A DNA stretch of 64,000 nucleotides, taken from positions 186,018-250,017 of the forward strand of contig NZ_FREV01000002.1 of the NCBI RefSeq assembly GCF_900143545.1. The letters run 5' to 3'. Positions 1 to 9,856 of this stretch are shown in pieces (positions within the stretch are counted from its first letter, which is position 1; each line of letters begins with the position of its first letter). This DNA is from Loktanella sp. Alg231-35. Its GTDB lineage: Bacteria; Pseudomonadota; Alphaproteobacteria; Rhodobacterales; Rhodobacteraceae. The position numbers and the translations under genes were made by a program. The notes below the pieces were generated by a model. The model was not told where the DNA came from. It saw nothing but the letters and a program-made list of their open reading frames with translations, and did not search any database.

Positions 1-2
1 CG

Positions 3-1833
<1,831 letters not shown>

Positions 1834-1911
1834 CCACGTCTGAGGCTTTTCAAGTCCTCTCAGGAATGGCAACAGTTCAGGGCCAAACCCGCCCCGAGAA
1901 AGAAAAGCCAT

Positions 1912-4305
1912 ATGAACGCTGTCACACCAATTGCTGCAGATGCCCTGCGCGACCAAATCCAGCGGCATCTGACCTATACGATCGGCAAAGACAAAGGCCA
2001 CGCCAGCCATTTTGATTGGCGTATGGCGGTCAGCTATGCCGTGCGCGATCTGATTGTGGACAGCTGGTTTGCAGCCACCCGTAAGACCTATGAGGCGAAG
2101 GGCAAGCGTGTCTACTACCTGTCGATGGAGTTTCTGATCGGCCGCATTCTGGATGATGCGGTTGTGAACCTTGGACTGCATGATCAGATTAAGGCGGTGC
2201 TTGCCGAGGATGGCATCGCCCTGGATGATGTGATCGCGGATGAACCTGACGCGGCGCTGGGCAACGGTGGATTGGGGCGGTTGGCGGCCTGTTTTCTGGA
2301 AAGCCTGTCCACCCTGGGCTGCCCCGCACATGGCTATGGCATCCGCTACGAACACGGGCTCTTCCGCCAGCGGTTTTCGGGCGGGCAACAGGTTGAATCT
2401 CCAGAAGATTGGCTGAACCAACCTCACCCGTGGGAATTCGAACGGCCAGAGGCCAGCTATACCATCCCTTTCAACGGCTATGTGACCGATGAAGATGGGC
2501 AGAGCGTCTGGCACCCGGCAGAAACGGTTCATGCCCGCGCCTATGACACCCCAGTTGTTGGTTGGCAGGGGCGGTGGTCCAATACCTTGCGCCTGTGGGG
2601 TGCGCATCCCACAGAATTGTTCGATCTGGAGCGTTTCAACTCGGGCGACCACACCGCCGCCGCCGCACCAGAGGCGCTCGCGCGGACGTTGTCGCGGGTG
2701 CTCTACCCAGAAGATACGACGGATAGCGGGAAGGAATTGCGTCTCAAACAGGAATTCTTTCTGACCTCTGCTGCTTTGCAGGATATCCTGCGTCGCTTCC
2801 TGTCGGAATATGATGACCTATCGTTGCTGCCTGAAAAGGTAGCGATCCAGATGAACGACACCCACCCAGCGCTGGCCGGGCCAGAGCTGATCCGGCTATT
2901 GGTCGATGTGCATGGGCTGGATTGGGCGCGCGCGCGCGACATTGCGGGGCGGACGCTGAACTACACCAACCACACGCTTTTGCCTGAAGCACTGGAACGG
3001 TGGTCGACTTGGCTGATGGGGCGGGTGCTGCCGCGCCATATGCAGATTATCGAACGGATTGATGCCGAACATGCGCAGGCGACTGGCTGTGCGCCACATC
3101 TACGGATCGTGTGGCAGGATCAGGTGCTGATGGGCACGCTGGCCTTTGTCATGGCGCAGCATGTGAACGGGGTCTCGGCGCTGCACACGGAATTGATGAA
3201 AGATACCGTTTTTGCCGATCTGCACATGCTTTATCCGGGGCGCATACTGAACCAAACCAACGGGGTTACGCCCCGCCGTTGGATGCGGCTGTCAAACCCT
3301 GCGTTGTCTCGCGTCATCACCGACCGGATTGGATCTGGCTGGGAAAGCGATTTGGGGCGGCTTAGCGCGTTGGTCGATCACGCCGAGGATGCAGGATTGC
3401 ATGGCGATATCCGTGCCGCCAAGACAGCAAACAAACAGGCCTTTGCCACATGGTTACAAAACACGACCGGCCAGATCATCAATCCAGATGCGATGTTCGA
3501 TGTGCAGGTCAAACGCATCCACGAATACAAACGTCAGTTGATGAATATCTTCGAGACGATTGCACGCTGGAGCGCCATCCGCAGCAACCCGGATGCAAAC
3601 TGGACACCACGGGTTAAGATTTTTGGGGGCAAGGCCGCGCCGGGGTATTTCACGGCCAAGGATGTCATCAGACTGATCAATGATGTGGCGAACGTCGTGA
3701 ACAACGATCCAGCGACGGCGCACCTGTTACAGATTGTCTATCCGGCCAACTATAACGTCTCCATGGCACAGCGGTTGATCCCGGCGGCTGATCTGTCTGA
3801 GCAGATATCGACCGCTGGTAAAGAGGCGTCGGGCACAGGGAATATGAAGCTGACCATGAATGGTGCGCTGACCATCGGCACGCTTGACGGGGCCAACGTG
3901 GAAATTCTTGAGCACGTCGGCGCAGAAAACTTCTTCCTATTTGGTATGACCGCGCAGCAAGCCGCCGCAAGAGGCGCAAACCCCGGCCACGCACGCAGCG
4001 CGATCCTGGCCAGCAAACCATTGCAGGATGTTTTGCAGATGATCGCAGAGGGACGATTCAGCCCCGAAGATCCATCGCGCTATCATGGTCTGGTTGACCA
4101 TACCTGGAACCATGATCCGTTTCTGGTGACCTCTGATTTCGATGCCTATTTGCAATGCCAAAAACAGGTTGATGTCGCCTACCGCGATACCACCCGCTGG
4201 GATCAGATGGTGTTGCGCAACATCGCAGGGTCAGGGTTCTTTTCCTCTGATCGGACGATCAAGGGCTATATGAACGACATCTGGCATACGCAGAGTTTAC
4301 TCTAA
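1912..4305 (+). CDS. glgP: Glycogen/starch/alpha-glucan phosphorylase
   Basis: Releases glucose 1-phosphate from alpha-1,4-glucan using pyridoxal phosphate; the product feeds directly into the upstream phosphoglucomutase. The 797 residues match the usual length. Visible motifs include the N-terminal YYLSMEFLIGR block, GNGGLGRLAACFLES, and the PLP-lysine block EASGTGNMKLTMNGA near residues 640-655. The start at 1912 has GAGAAAGAAAAG upstream. The TAA stop overlaps the stop of the convergent LysR gene by three bases, so no terminator fits between them. Confidence 0.96.
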   Translation: MNAVTPIAADALRDQIQRHLTYTIGKDKGHASHFDWRMAVSYAVRDLIVDSWFAATRKTYEAKGKRVYYLSMEFLIGRILDDAVVNLGLHDQIKAVLAEDGIALDDVIADEPDAALGNGGLGRLAACFLESLSTLGCPAHGYGIRYEHGLFRQRFSGGQQVESPEDWLNQPHPWEFERPEASYTIPFNGYVTDEDGQSVWHPAETVHARAYDTPVVGWQGRWSNTLRLWGAHPTELFDLERFNSGDHTAAAAPEALARTLSRVLYPEDTTDSGKELRLKQEFFLTSAALQDILRRFLSEYDDLSLLPEKVAIQMNDTHPALAGPELIRLLVDVHGLDWARARDIAGRTLNYTNHTLLPEALERWSTWLMGRVLPRHMQIIERIDAEHAQATGCAPHLRIVWQDQVLMGTLAFVMAQHVNGVSALHTELMKDTVFADLHMLYPGRILNQTNGVTPRRWMRLSNPALSRVITDRIGSGWESDLGRLSALVDHAEDAGLHGDIRAAKTANKQAFATWLQNTTGQIINPDAMFDVQVKRIHEYKRQLMNIFETIARWSAIRSNPDANWTPRVKIFGGKAAPGYFTAKDVIRLINDVANVVNNDPATAHLLQIVYPANYNVSMAQRLIPAADLSEQISTAGKEASGTGNMKLTMNGALTIGTLDGANVEILEHVGAENFFLFGMTAQQAAARGANPGHARSAILASKPLQDVLQMIAEGRFSPEDPSRYHGLVDHTWNHDPFLVTSDFDAYLQCQKQVDVAYRDTTRWDQMVLRNIAGSGFFSSDRTIKGYMNDIWHTQSLL

Positions 4306-5174
4306 CGGCCACGCCGGGGCCCGCTGCGGTTTCCGTAGTGGGCGCGCAGAATGCTGACCAGTTTGCGATAGGCCGCGCGGTGCCGGTTACGCAGGTTGAG
4401 CCCGACAAAGACCGGCTGTGCGATCACCGGGGCATCGGCGACATGCCTGCATGTACCAGCATCAACCAGCGTCTGTGCGGAATGTCGCAGCACATAGGCC
4501 GTGCCTGACAAAGACGTCAGCAAATCCACCATCGCCGCGTTCTGCCCGATGGAAAGCGAAACATTGGCAAGCTGTGGGAGTAACGCCGCGTGGTTCGCCG
4601 AAAAGGCAGGGGCATAATTTGCAAGGATATAGGTGTCTGGGTCGACGTCGCTTAGGCGGGTGCTGTTGGTCGACACCATGACATAGCTGACCTCACCCAG
4701 CGTTTCAAAATGAAGATCGGGTTGTGTTTTAGGGGTATACAATACAGCCACATCTTGCGCGCCAGACATCAAATCAACACACATTTGTTCGGAGTAATCC
4801 GCTTCGAACAGAAACGCTGTATCAGGCATGGCGCCACGAAACTGGCTAATCAACCTGTCGATTGCGAGGCTCACCAAATCATGCTGTAGGCCGACACGCA
4901 TCGTCACACCGACAATCGCTGAATCGCGCGTGGCATTGAGTGCGGTCACCCAGTTGTGGCGTAGACTGCGGGCGTGCGGTTCAAACCGCAAACCTTCTGT
5001 CGTGAGTGCCGTGCCAGACCGTGAGCGTTGAAAAAGGCGTACGCCCATCGTTGTTTCCAACGATCGGATTCGGCCAGAAACCGTCGATTGTGTAACCTCC
5101 AGACGCTCTGCCGTCTGGTTAAAACTCCGTGTTTCGCACAGGTCGAGGAAAGTTTCGATCAATTCCATCTGCAT
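4302..5174 (-). CDS. LysR-family transcriptional regulator
   Basis: A 290-residue regulator with an N-terminal winged helix-turn-helix (residues about 3-62, including LDLCETRSFNQTAERL and TQSTVSGRIRSLE) and a periplasmic-binding-type effector domain after residue 90. I take the ATG at 5174 because the protein then begins right at the first helix (MQMELIETF); a longer frame opens at 5246 but would run into the divergent gene. It is transcribed away from the MttB-family methyltransferase gene with 107 bases between starts, the classic arrangement in which a LysR protein controls its divergent neighbour. The effector is unknown; a methylated amine or betaine is a guess from the neighbour. Confidence 0.85.
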   Translation of the reverse strand: MQMELIETFLDLCETRSFNQTAERLEVTQSTVSGRIRSLETTMGVRLFQRSRSGTALTTEGLRFEPHARSLRHNWVTALNATRDSAIVGVTMRVGLQHDLVSLAIDRLISQFRGAMPDTAFLFEADYSEQMCVDLMSGAQDVAVLYTPKTQPDLHFETLGEVSYVMVSTNSTRLSDVDPDTYILANYAPAFSANHAALLPQLANVSLSIGQNAAMVDLLTSLSGTAYVLRHSAQTLVDAGTCRHVADAPVIAQPVFVGLNLRNRHRAAYRKLVSILRAHYGNRSGPRRGR

Positions 5175-5281
5175 CGCAATACTTTGCACTAATCGGAAAT
5201 CGCGATCAATAATAAGCGGCCTGCCTGATTGAAGCGATGCCGACACGGATCAATACTGAGCATATGCAGGAGGGTTCAGCG

Positions 5282-6820
5282 ATGATCGAGGAAAAGCCGA
5301 AACAACGACGCAGCGGTGGGCGCGCGGCAAGGGTTGCCTTGCGCAACGCACCTTTGGCCGAAGACCTGCGACCCATTCGGCCCGGCCTGCCCGGTGGGCA
5401 GTATAAACCCCTGTCCGATGCGGATGTGCTGCGCATTCACCACGCGGCCCTTGATGCGCTGGAACAAATCGGGCTGTCACAGGCCCCGCCATCGGGCATT
5501 GAGGCGATGACGAAAGCCGGGGCGATCCTTGGTGATGACGGGCGCCTGCGGTTCCCCCGCGCGCTGGTCGAAGACATGTTGGCCAAGGCGGCGCGTGACA
5601 TTACGCTTTGCGGACGCGACGAAAAATATGACCTGCACCTTACCGGATCAAACGTGCATTTCGGCACGGCGGGCGCCGCTGTGCATGTGGTTGATCTGGA
5701 AACCAACATCTATCGCGACAGCACTGCGCAAGACCTGCACGATGCCGCACGGATCACACAGACGCTCGACAACATTCATTTTTTCCAACGCGCGATGGTC
5801 GCGCGCGATGTGGCCGATAGCCGCGAGCTGGACCTGAACACGATCTATGCCAGCTGTGCCGGCACAACCAAGCATATCGGCACGTCATTCAGTGAACCGG
5901 AAAACGTGCCGTCGGGGATCGATATGCTGCACCGCATCGCAGGCGGCGAAGAGGCGTGGCGCGCGCGCCCCTTCATGTCGAATTCGAACTGCTTTGTCGT
6001 TCCACCAATGAAATTCGCCGAAGAAAGTTGCCTTGTGATGGAGGCCTGCATTCGTGCGGGTATGCCAGTGCTGCTTTTGTCGGCCGGGCAGGCGGGTGCT
6101 ACGGCACCTGCGCCTATCGCCCTGACCATCGTACAGGCGGTTGCAGAGTGCCTGGCCGGTGTCGTCTACGTTAACGCCATCGCGCCGGGGCACACGGCGG
6201 TCTTTGGCACATGGCCGTTTGTATCTGATCTGCGGACCGGAGCGATGTCAGGCGGGTCGGCAGAACAGGCGTTGCTTACTGCGGGATGCGCCCAGATGCA
6301 CCGCTTCTACAATCTGCCGGGTGGCGCCGCTGGTGGGATTTCTGATTCCAAGCTGCCTGACATGCAGGCCGGATGGGAACAGGGCATCACCAATGTTCTG
6401 GCGGGATTGTCAGGGCTGAATATGGTCTACGAGGCCGCCGGGATGCACGCCTCACTGTTGGGCTTTTGCCTAGAGTCGCTTGTTTTGGGCGATGATATCA
6501 TCGGGCAGGTGTTGCGCACCGTGCGCGGGATCGATGTGACCGAGGACAGCACATCAATTGAGGCGATGAAGGCCGTTTGCCTGGATGGACCCGGTCATTA
6601 CTTAGGGTCGGATCAAACGCTCCAACTGATGCAAACCGAATATGTCTATCCAACACTTGGCAACCGGATGAGCCCCAAGGAATGGAACGAGGCGGACCGT
6701 CCGTTGCTGATCGACAAGGCGATTGAGCGCAAGAATGAGATTCTCAAGAATGCCAAGATCACCTTTGATCCGGGCTTTGATGCGGCGATCCGCGAGGATT
6801 ACAAAATCTACTTCAAGTGA
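5282..6820 (+). CDS. Trimethylamine methyltransferase (MttB) family protein, non-pyrrolysine
   Basis: A 512-residue COG5598/MttB-type corrinoid methyltransferase. Members move a methyl group from a quaternary or tertiary amine to a corrinoid protein; the archaeal trimethylamine enzymes carry pyrrolysine at an in-frame UAG, but here the frame is uninterrupted, placing it with the glycine-betaine-type branch common in marine alphaproteobacteria. The start at 5282 is supported by GCAGGAGGG at 5266-5274. The family core is visible in residues about 200-430, including GGAAGGISDSKLPDMQAGWEQ. No cognate corrinoid protein is next door, so the substrate is open. Divergent from a LysR regulator that probably controls it. 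Confidence 0.85.
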   Translation: MIEEKPKQRRSGGRAARVALRNAPLAEDLRPIRPGLPGGQYKPLSDADVLRIHHAALDALEQIGLSQAPPSGIEAMTKAGAILGDDGRLRFPRALVEDMLAKAARDITLCGRDEKYDLHLTGSNVHFGTAGAAVHVVDLETNIYRDSTAQDLHDAARITQTLDNIHFFQRAMVARDVADSRELDLNTIYASCAGTTKHIGTSFSEPENVPSGIDMLHRIAGGEEAWRARPFMSNSNCFVVPPMKFAEESCLVMEACIRAGMPVLLLSAGQAGATAPAPIALTIVQAVAECLAGVVYVNAIAPGHTAVFGTWPFVSDLRTGAMSGGSAEQALLTAGCAQMHRFYNLPGGAAGGISDSKLPDMQAGWEQGITNVLAGLSGLNMVYEAAGMHASLLGFCLESLVLGDDIIGQVLRTVRGIDVTEDSTSIEAMKAVCLDGPGHYLGSDQTLQLMQTEYVYPTLGNRMSPKEWNEADRPLLIDKAIERKNEILKNAKITFDPGFDAAIREDYKIYFK

Positions 6821-6839
6821 CGGAGTAGTGCTGGCGACC

Positions 6840-7751
6840 CTAGTTTGCCGCAAAGAACGCAAGCCACGCCGCCAGCACTGCATCGGGGTTTTCTTCGGCC
6901 AGATAGTGCCCGCCTTGCAAGGCGCGACCTTCAACATGTGCAGCCCGTTCACGCCACAGTGCAAGGCAGTCGAAATGCGCGGCAATCACCCCATTCGAAC
7001 CCCACAGCGCAAGCAAAGGCATCTGTAGTTTTGCCGTCTCAGCATGGTCATGGGCGATGTCGATTGTCGCGGCGGCACGGTAGTCTTCGCAGGCACCATG
7101 GATGGCGTCCGGCTTTGAAAAGGCGGTTAGGTATTCGTCGAGCGCCGGTTGGACAAAGGGCGACAGTCCCGCGCTGCCTGCCCCGCATTTGCTGAGCCAG
7201 AAAAACGCAGGATCCGCACCAATCATCGTTTCGGGGAATGGGTGCGGCAGCGTCAGCCAATACCAATGCCAATAGGCATGGGCAAAGTCGCTTTTCGCCT
7301 CGCGGTACATTTCGCGGGTGGGGGCGATATCCAGAACAGAAAGAGAGGTCACCCTCTCTGGATGATCAGCCGCCAAACGGTGTGCGACACGCCCGCCGCG
7401 ATCATGCGCGCCGATCCTAAAGCGATCATGGCCCAGATGATCCATCAGCGCGATGATGTCACCCGCCATGGCACGTTTGGAATAGGGGGCATGTGCAGCA
7501 TCAGTCTTTGGCTTGAGCGATCTGCCATAGCCGCGCAAATCGGGGCAGATCACTTGATAAGTCTTTGCCAGTTCTGGCGCAGTGGCATGCCACATAGCAG
7601 AGGTTTGCGGGTAGCCATGCAACAAGACTAGCGGTGGCCCATTGCCGCCGATGCGATAAAAGACCGGGCCGTTCGGCGTGTGAAAGACCCGCTCTTCAAA
7701 CCCCGCAAAGAAGTGTGGCGCCATCGGAGCAGAGTGCGCCGCGGGATGCAT
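6840..7751 (-). CDS. Alpha/beta hydrolase, fluoroacetate dehalogenase-like
   Basis: A 303-residue alpha/beta hydrolase. The nucleophile elbow reads GAHDRGGR, with Asp117 as nucleophile rather than Ser, followed by Arg118 and Arg121; this, the AYWHWYW segment (His-Trp of the halide pocket), the DYRA tyrosine and the late GGHY histidine match fluoroacetate/haloacetate dehalogenases. It would hydrolyse a short 2-haloacid by C-halogen cleavage; that substrate is inferred from residues only. Its ATG overlaps the stop of the upstream gene (TGATG at 7749-7753), so it is translated with the GTPase-cluster genes, an odd partner. Epoxide hydrolases share the fold but lack the Arg pair. Confidence 0.8.
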   Translation of the reverse strand: MHPAAHSAPMAPHFFAGFEERVFHTPNGPVFYRIGGNGPPLVLLHGYPQTSAMWHATAPELAKTYQVICPDLRGYGRSLKPKTDAAHAPYSKRAMAGDIIALMDHLGHDRFRIGAHDRGGRVAHRLAADHPERVTSLSVLDIAPTREMYREAKSDFAHAYWHWYWLTLPHPFPETMIGADPAFFWLSKCGAGSAGLSPFVQPALDEYLTAFSKPDAIHGACEDYRAAATIDIAHDHAETAKLQMPLLALWGSNGVIAAHFDCLALWRERAAHVEGRALQGGHYLAEENPDAVLAAWLAFFAAN

Positions 7752-8509
7752 CAGCCCAATATGGCGCGCCAGGACGCGTGCAATGCACCCAGGTGGTCGG
7801 GCTGATAGGCAATCAGGGCGACGTCGTCTTCGTGAATAGCCAAGGCAGCGGCCGAACCATCGGACAGTGCGCCTTCGAGGCAGATCAACTGCGCACCACC
7901 ACCAAGAGTTTGCAAACCGCGGAAATCGGCCAACTGCGTGTCCAAAATGGATTGCAGGGCGGTTACATCGCCCGCGCTCGATTGCATCTCACCATCGGTC
8001 ATATGGATCATGGCGATAGCGGCGCTGCGATTGGTGCTCAGGAACCGCTCCATCGGAGGTTTGGGGACCTCATCAAGATCAATCTTCCAAAGCGCGGCCA
8101 ACCCTTTGGCAGAGATACCCCGTTCGCCGCCTTTGCCAAATGGTTGTGGCGCCAGATAGCGGACGGTCAACCGTTGGGCCCGACCGCACAACTCAGAAAG
8201 CAGCACGAATGCGGCGGCAACCATATCGGGTTCTTCGCGGGACAGGACATGCCCCACAACATCGTCCGCGCCCGATGATGCAGCCGCGATACCACGCAGA
8301 CGCCGGCCCGAGACGATCAAATTGACGATTGCGCCATCAGCCTGGATTTCAAGATCACGTTCCAGAATGGTGTCATCGATTTCATTGAGGATCGCAACGA
8401 TTGGGCTCGGCTCGCCGCCAGTTGAAATCACCCGCGCGCCGGTCTCAAAAACCGTGTCTTTTGCTGCAAGAGCCGAGATTTTTTGCGCCAGTTCGGCAAG
8501 GTCGCTCAT
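7751..8509 (-). CDS. Hypothetical protein, possible roadblock/LC7-like C-terminal domain
   Basis: A 252-residue soluble protein with no signal peptide or membrane segment. I do not recognise the N-terminal half (it has short beta-rich stretches such as GAIVNLIVSGRRLRGI). The last 90 residues alternate strand and helix (AAIAMIHMT, ALQSILDTQLADF, GAQLICLEG, DVALIAYQP) in the pattern of roadblock/LC7 domains, which bind and regulate small GTPases. It lies 29 bases downstream of another roadblock-like gene and overlaps the following hydrolase gene by one base. Its place at the end of the GTPase block suggests an accessory or GTPase-regulating role; this is inference from topology, not from a recognised motif. 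Confidence 0.6.
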   Translation of the reverse strand: MSDLAELAQKISALAAKDTVFETGARVISTGGEPSPIVAILNEIDDTILERDLEIQADGAIVNLIVSGRRLRGIAAASSGADDVVGHVLSREEPDMVAAAFVLLSELCGRAQRLTVRYLAPQPFGKGGERGISAKGLAALWKIDLDEVPKPPMERFLSTNRSAAIAMIHMTDGEMQSSAGDVTALQSILDTQLADFRGLQTLGGGAQLICLEGALSDGSAAALAIHEDDVALIAYQPDHLGALHASWRAILG

Positions 8510-8538
8510 TCAGTTTGTTCCAGCTTCGTCTTCGTCTT

Positions 8539-8901
8539 TTAGGCACCACTGCTGATGCGGTTCAATCTTTCCCGAGCGTCAGCGACAAATGCTTCCACGT
8601 CGAGTTCGGGTGCGCAAACACAGCAAAGAACGTCATTTGGTTCATCTGCTGCACGCAAGAACACGCGCACCCCTTTTGAATTGGCCACAAGAGCGGTTGT
8701 GCTGGGTTCTTCACCCAAAACCACTTTGCGACCAGCACCAAGCATCATCACCGCTTCATTGCACAACCGATCAAGCGTTTCGCGCGGGGCATTTGCAGCG
8801 GTATCAGTCACCAGAATCATCTGGGTCGACAAATCTGCAAAAGCCAGCATTTCACAGCCCTGATTAGCATCTCGCAATGCGTCCAACTCATCAACAACCA
8901 T
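8539..8901 (-). CDS. Small roadblock/LC7-like protein
   Basis: A 120-residue protein. Predicted order is helix (VDELDALRD), strand pair (CEMLAFADLSTQMILVTD), helix (ETLDRLCNEAVMMLG), strands (TTALVANSKGVRVFLRA, DVLCCVCAPE) and a final helix (VEAFVADARERLNRI), which is the roadblock/LC7 fold pattern and length. Such proteins act as homodimeric partners or activators of small GTPases, as MglB does for MglA. It lies 82 bases downstream of a P-loop GTPase gene on the same strand, consistent with that role. The fold call comes from reading the pattern only; exact family is uncertain. Confidence 0.6.
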   Translation of the reverse strand: MVVDELDALRDANQGCEMLAFADLSTQMILVTDTAANAPRETLDRLCNEAVMMLGAGRKVVLGEEPSTTALVANSKGVRVFLRAADEPNDVLCCVCAPELDVEAFVADARERLNRISSGA

Positions 8902-8983
8902 CTGCGGCCTACTTTTCTGCTACTGATGAAACCATTACGCCAATTCGCAAGGGCTGTAAAACACGACTGTAGCGTACACCCGG

Positions 8984-9856
8984 TTAAGAAGTGCGAATGA
9001 TCCTGCCCGAGGCGTCCGTTTGGGCACCTTCTGGCGTTGTTGGTCGCGCAGGTCTTTCGTTGCCCTCTGCATTGCGCTGCACGCGGCGCGGCACAACAGG
9101 GGCAACCACAGCTTCGGGAATTGCCGTGTCATTTCCATAATTATACAGCGGCAGTTCTGTGCGTGCGGCCAGTTTGGTCAATACGTCGATAGTGTCGATC
9201 AGGTGTTGCGTGAACGGGCCCGCGCCGCTGGCGTCCCACAGGTCATAGTCTTCGCCCGCCTGAATAGCCTTGAGCAACGACACTGGGAACACCGCGCCAA
9301 ACTGCCCTTTCGTTTCGCGGTTGACGCGCTTGAGCACGCGCAAACGGTCCCGGTCCGTGATCAGCTTGTCGTAGCGAGTGATCAGCAGGATCGAGTTTTC
9401 GCGCACGGCATCGGGCATCGTTTCCCAGACCGCCGCCTCTGACTGTCGCCAGGCTTGGGTGGCGTGGGTACACCAGATCACAGCGTCGACCTCAGTCAGC
9501 ATCCGTTCCCACACCTCTGACGACATATTGGGATCCGAAATGCCGGGAAAGTCGATCAGGTCGCAGACCTCAAGAATATCGCATTCCATGAAAAGACGGA
9601 TGACGCGGGTTTCCTGAACCGGGATGTCTTCAAGGTTTTCGAGCGACACAGGTTCAGCCGTGCCATCAACATCAATCCGGTATGGATCGCCGGTGCCCAT
9701 CGAAATCCAAACCGGTGACAGACGCGTCGCTGTGACCTTTTCGGGCAAAGGACGCGCGCCCATCAGCAGGTTGGACAGGGTACTTTTGCCAGCGCTAAAT
9801 TCCCCCATCAGGGCAACGCGGGGCTTGCGGGGCGCTGCGGCGCTTTCGTCGGTCAT
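8984..9856 (-). CDS. Small dynamin/Era-like P-loop GTPase
   Basis: A 290-residue GTPase: Walker A GEFSAGKST at residues 18-26, switch region TRLSPV, G3 motif DFPG, and G4-like TRYDK. After residue about 215 the chain becomes low-complexity and charged, ending in a short arginine-containing tail. No membrane segment is seen. Its start overlaps the stop of the larger dynamin-type gene by four bases (ATGA, 9853-9856), so the two are translationally coupled and may act as a pair, as bacterial dynamin-like proteins often do. Its middle segment (VIWCTHATQ, then ETMPD and LLITRYDK) resembles that of the third GTPase of the cluster, suggesting they are paralogues. Confidence 0.85.
   Translation of the reverse strand: MTDESAAAPRKPRVALMGEFSAGKSTLSNLLMGARPLPEKVTATRLSPVWISMGTGDPYRIDVDGTAEPVSLENLEDIPVQETRVIRLFMECDILEVCDLIDFPGISDPNMSSEVWERMLTEVDAVIWCTHATQAWRQSEAAVWETMPDAVRENSILLITRYDKLITDRDRLRVLKRVNRETKGQFGAVFPVSLLKAIQAGEDYDLWDASGAGPFTQHLIDTIDVLTKLAARTELPLYNYGNDTAIPEAVVAPVVPRRVQRNAEGNERPARPTTPEGAQTDASGRIIRTS

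Noticed and set aside
5282..6820. Pyrrolysine-containing trimethylamine methyltransferase
   Set aside because: No in-frame TAG occurs; the frame is uninterrupted over normal length, as in the non-pyrrolysine branch.
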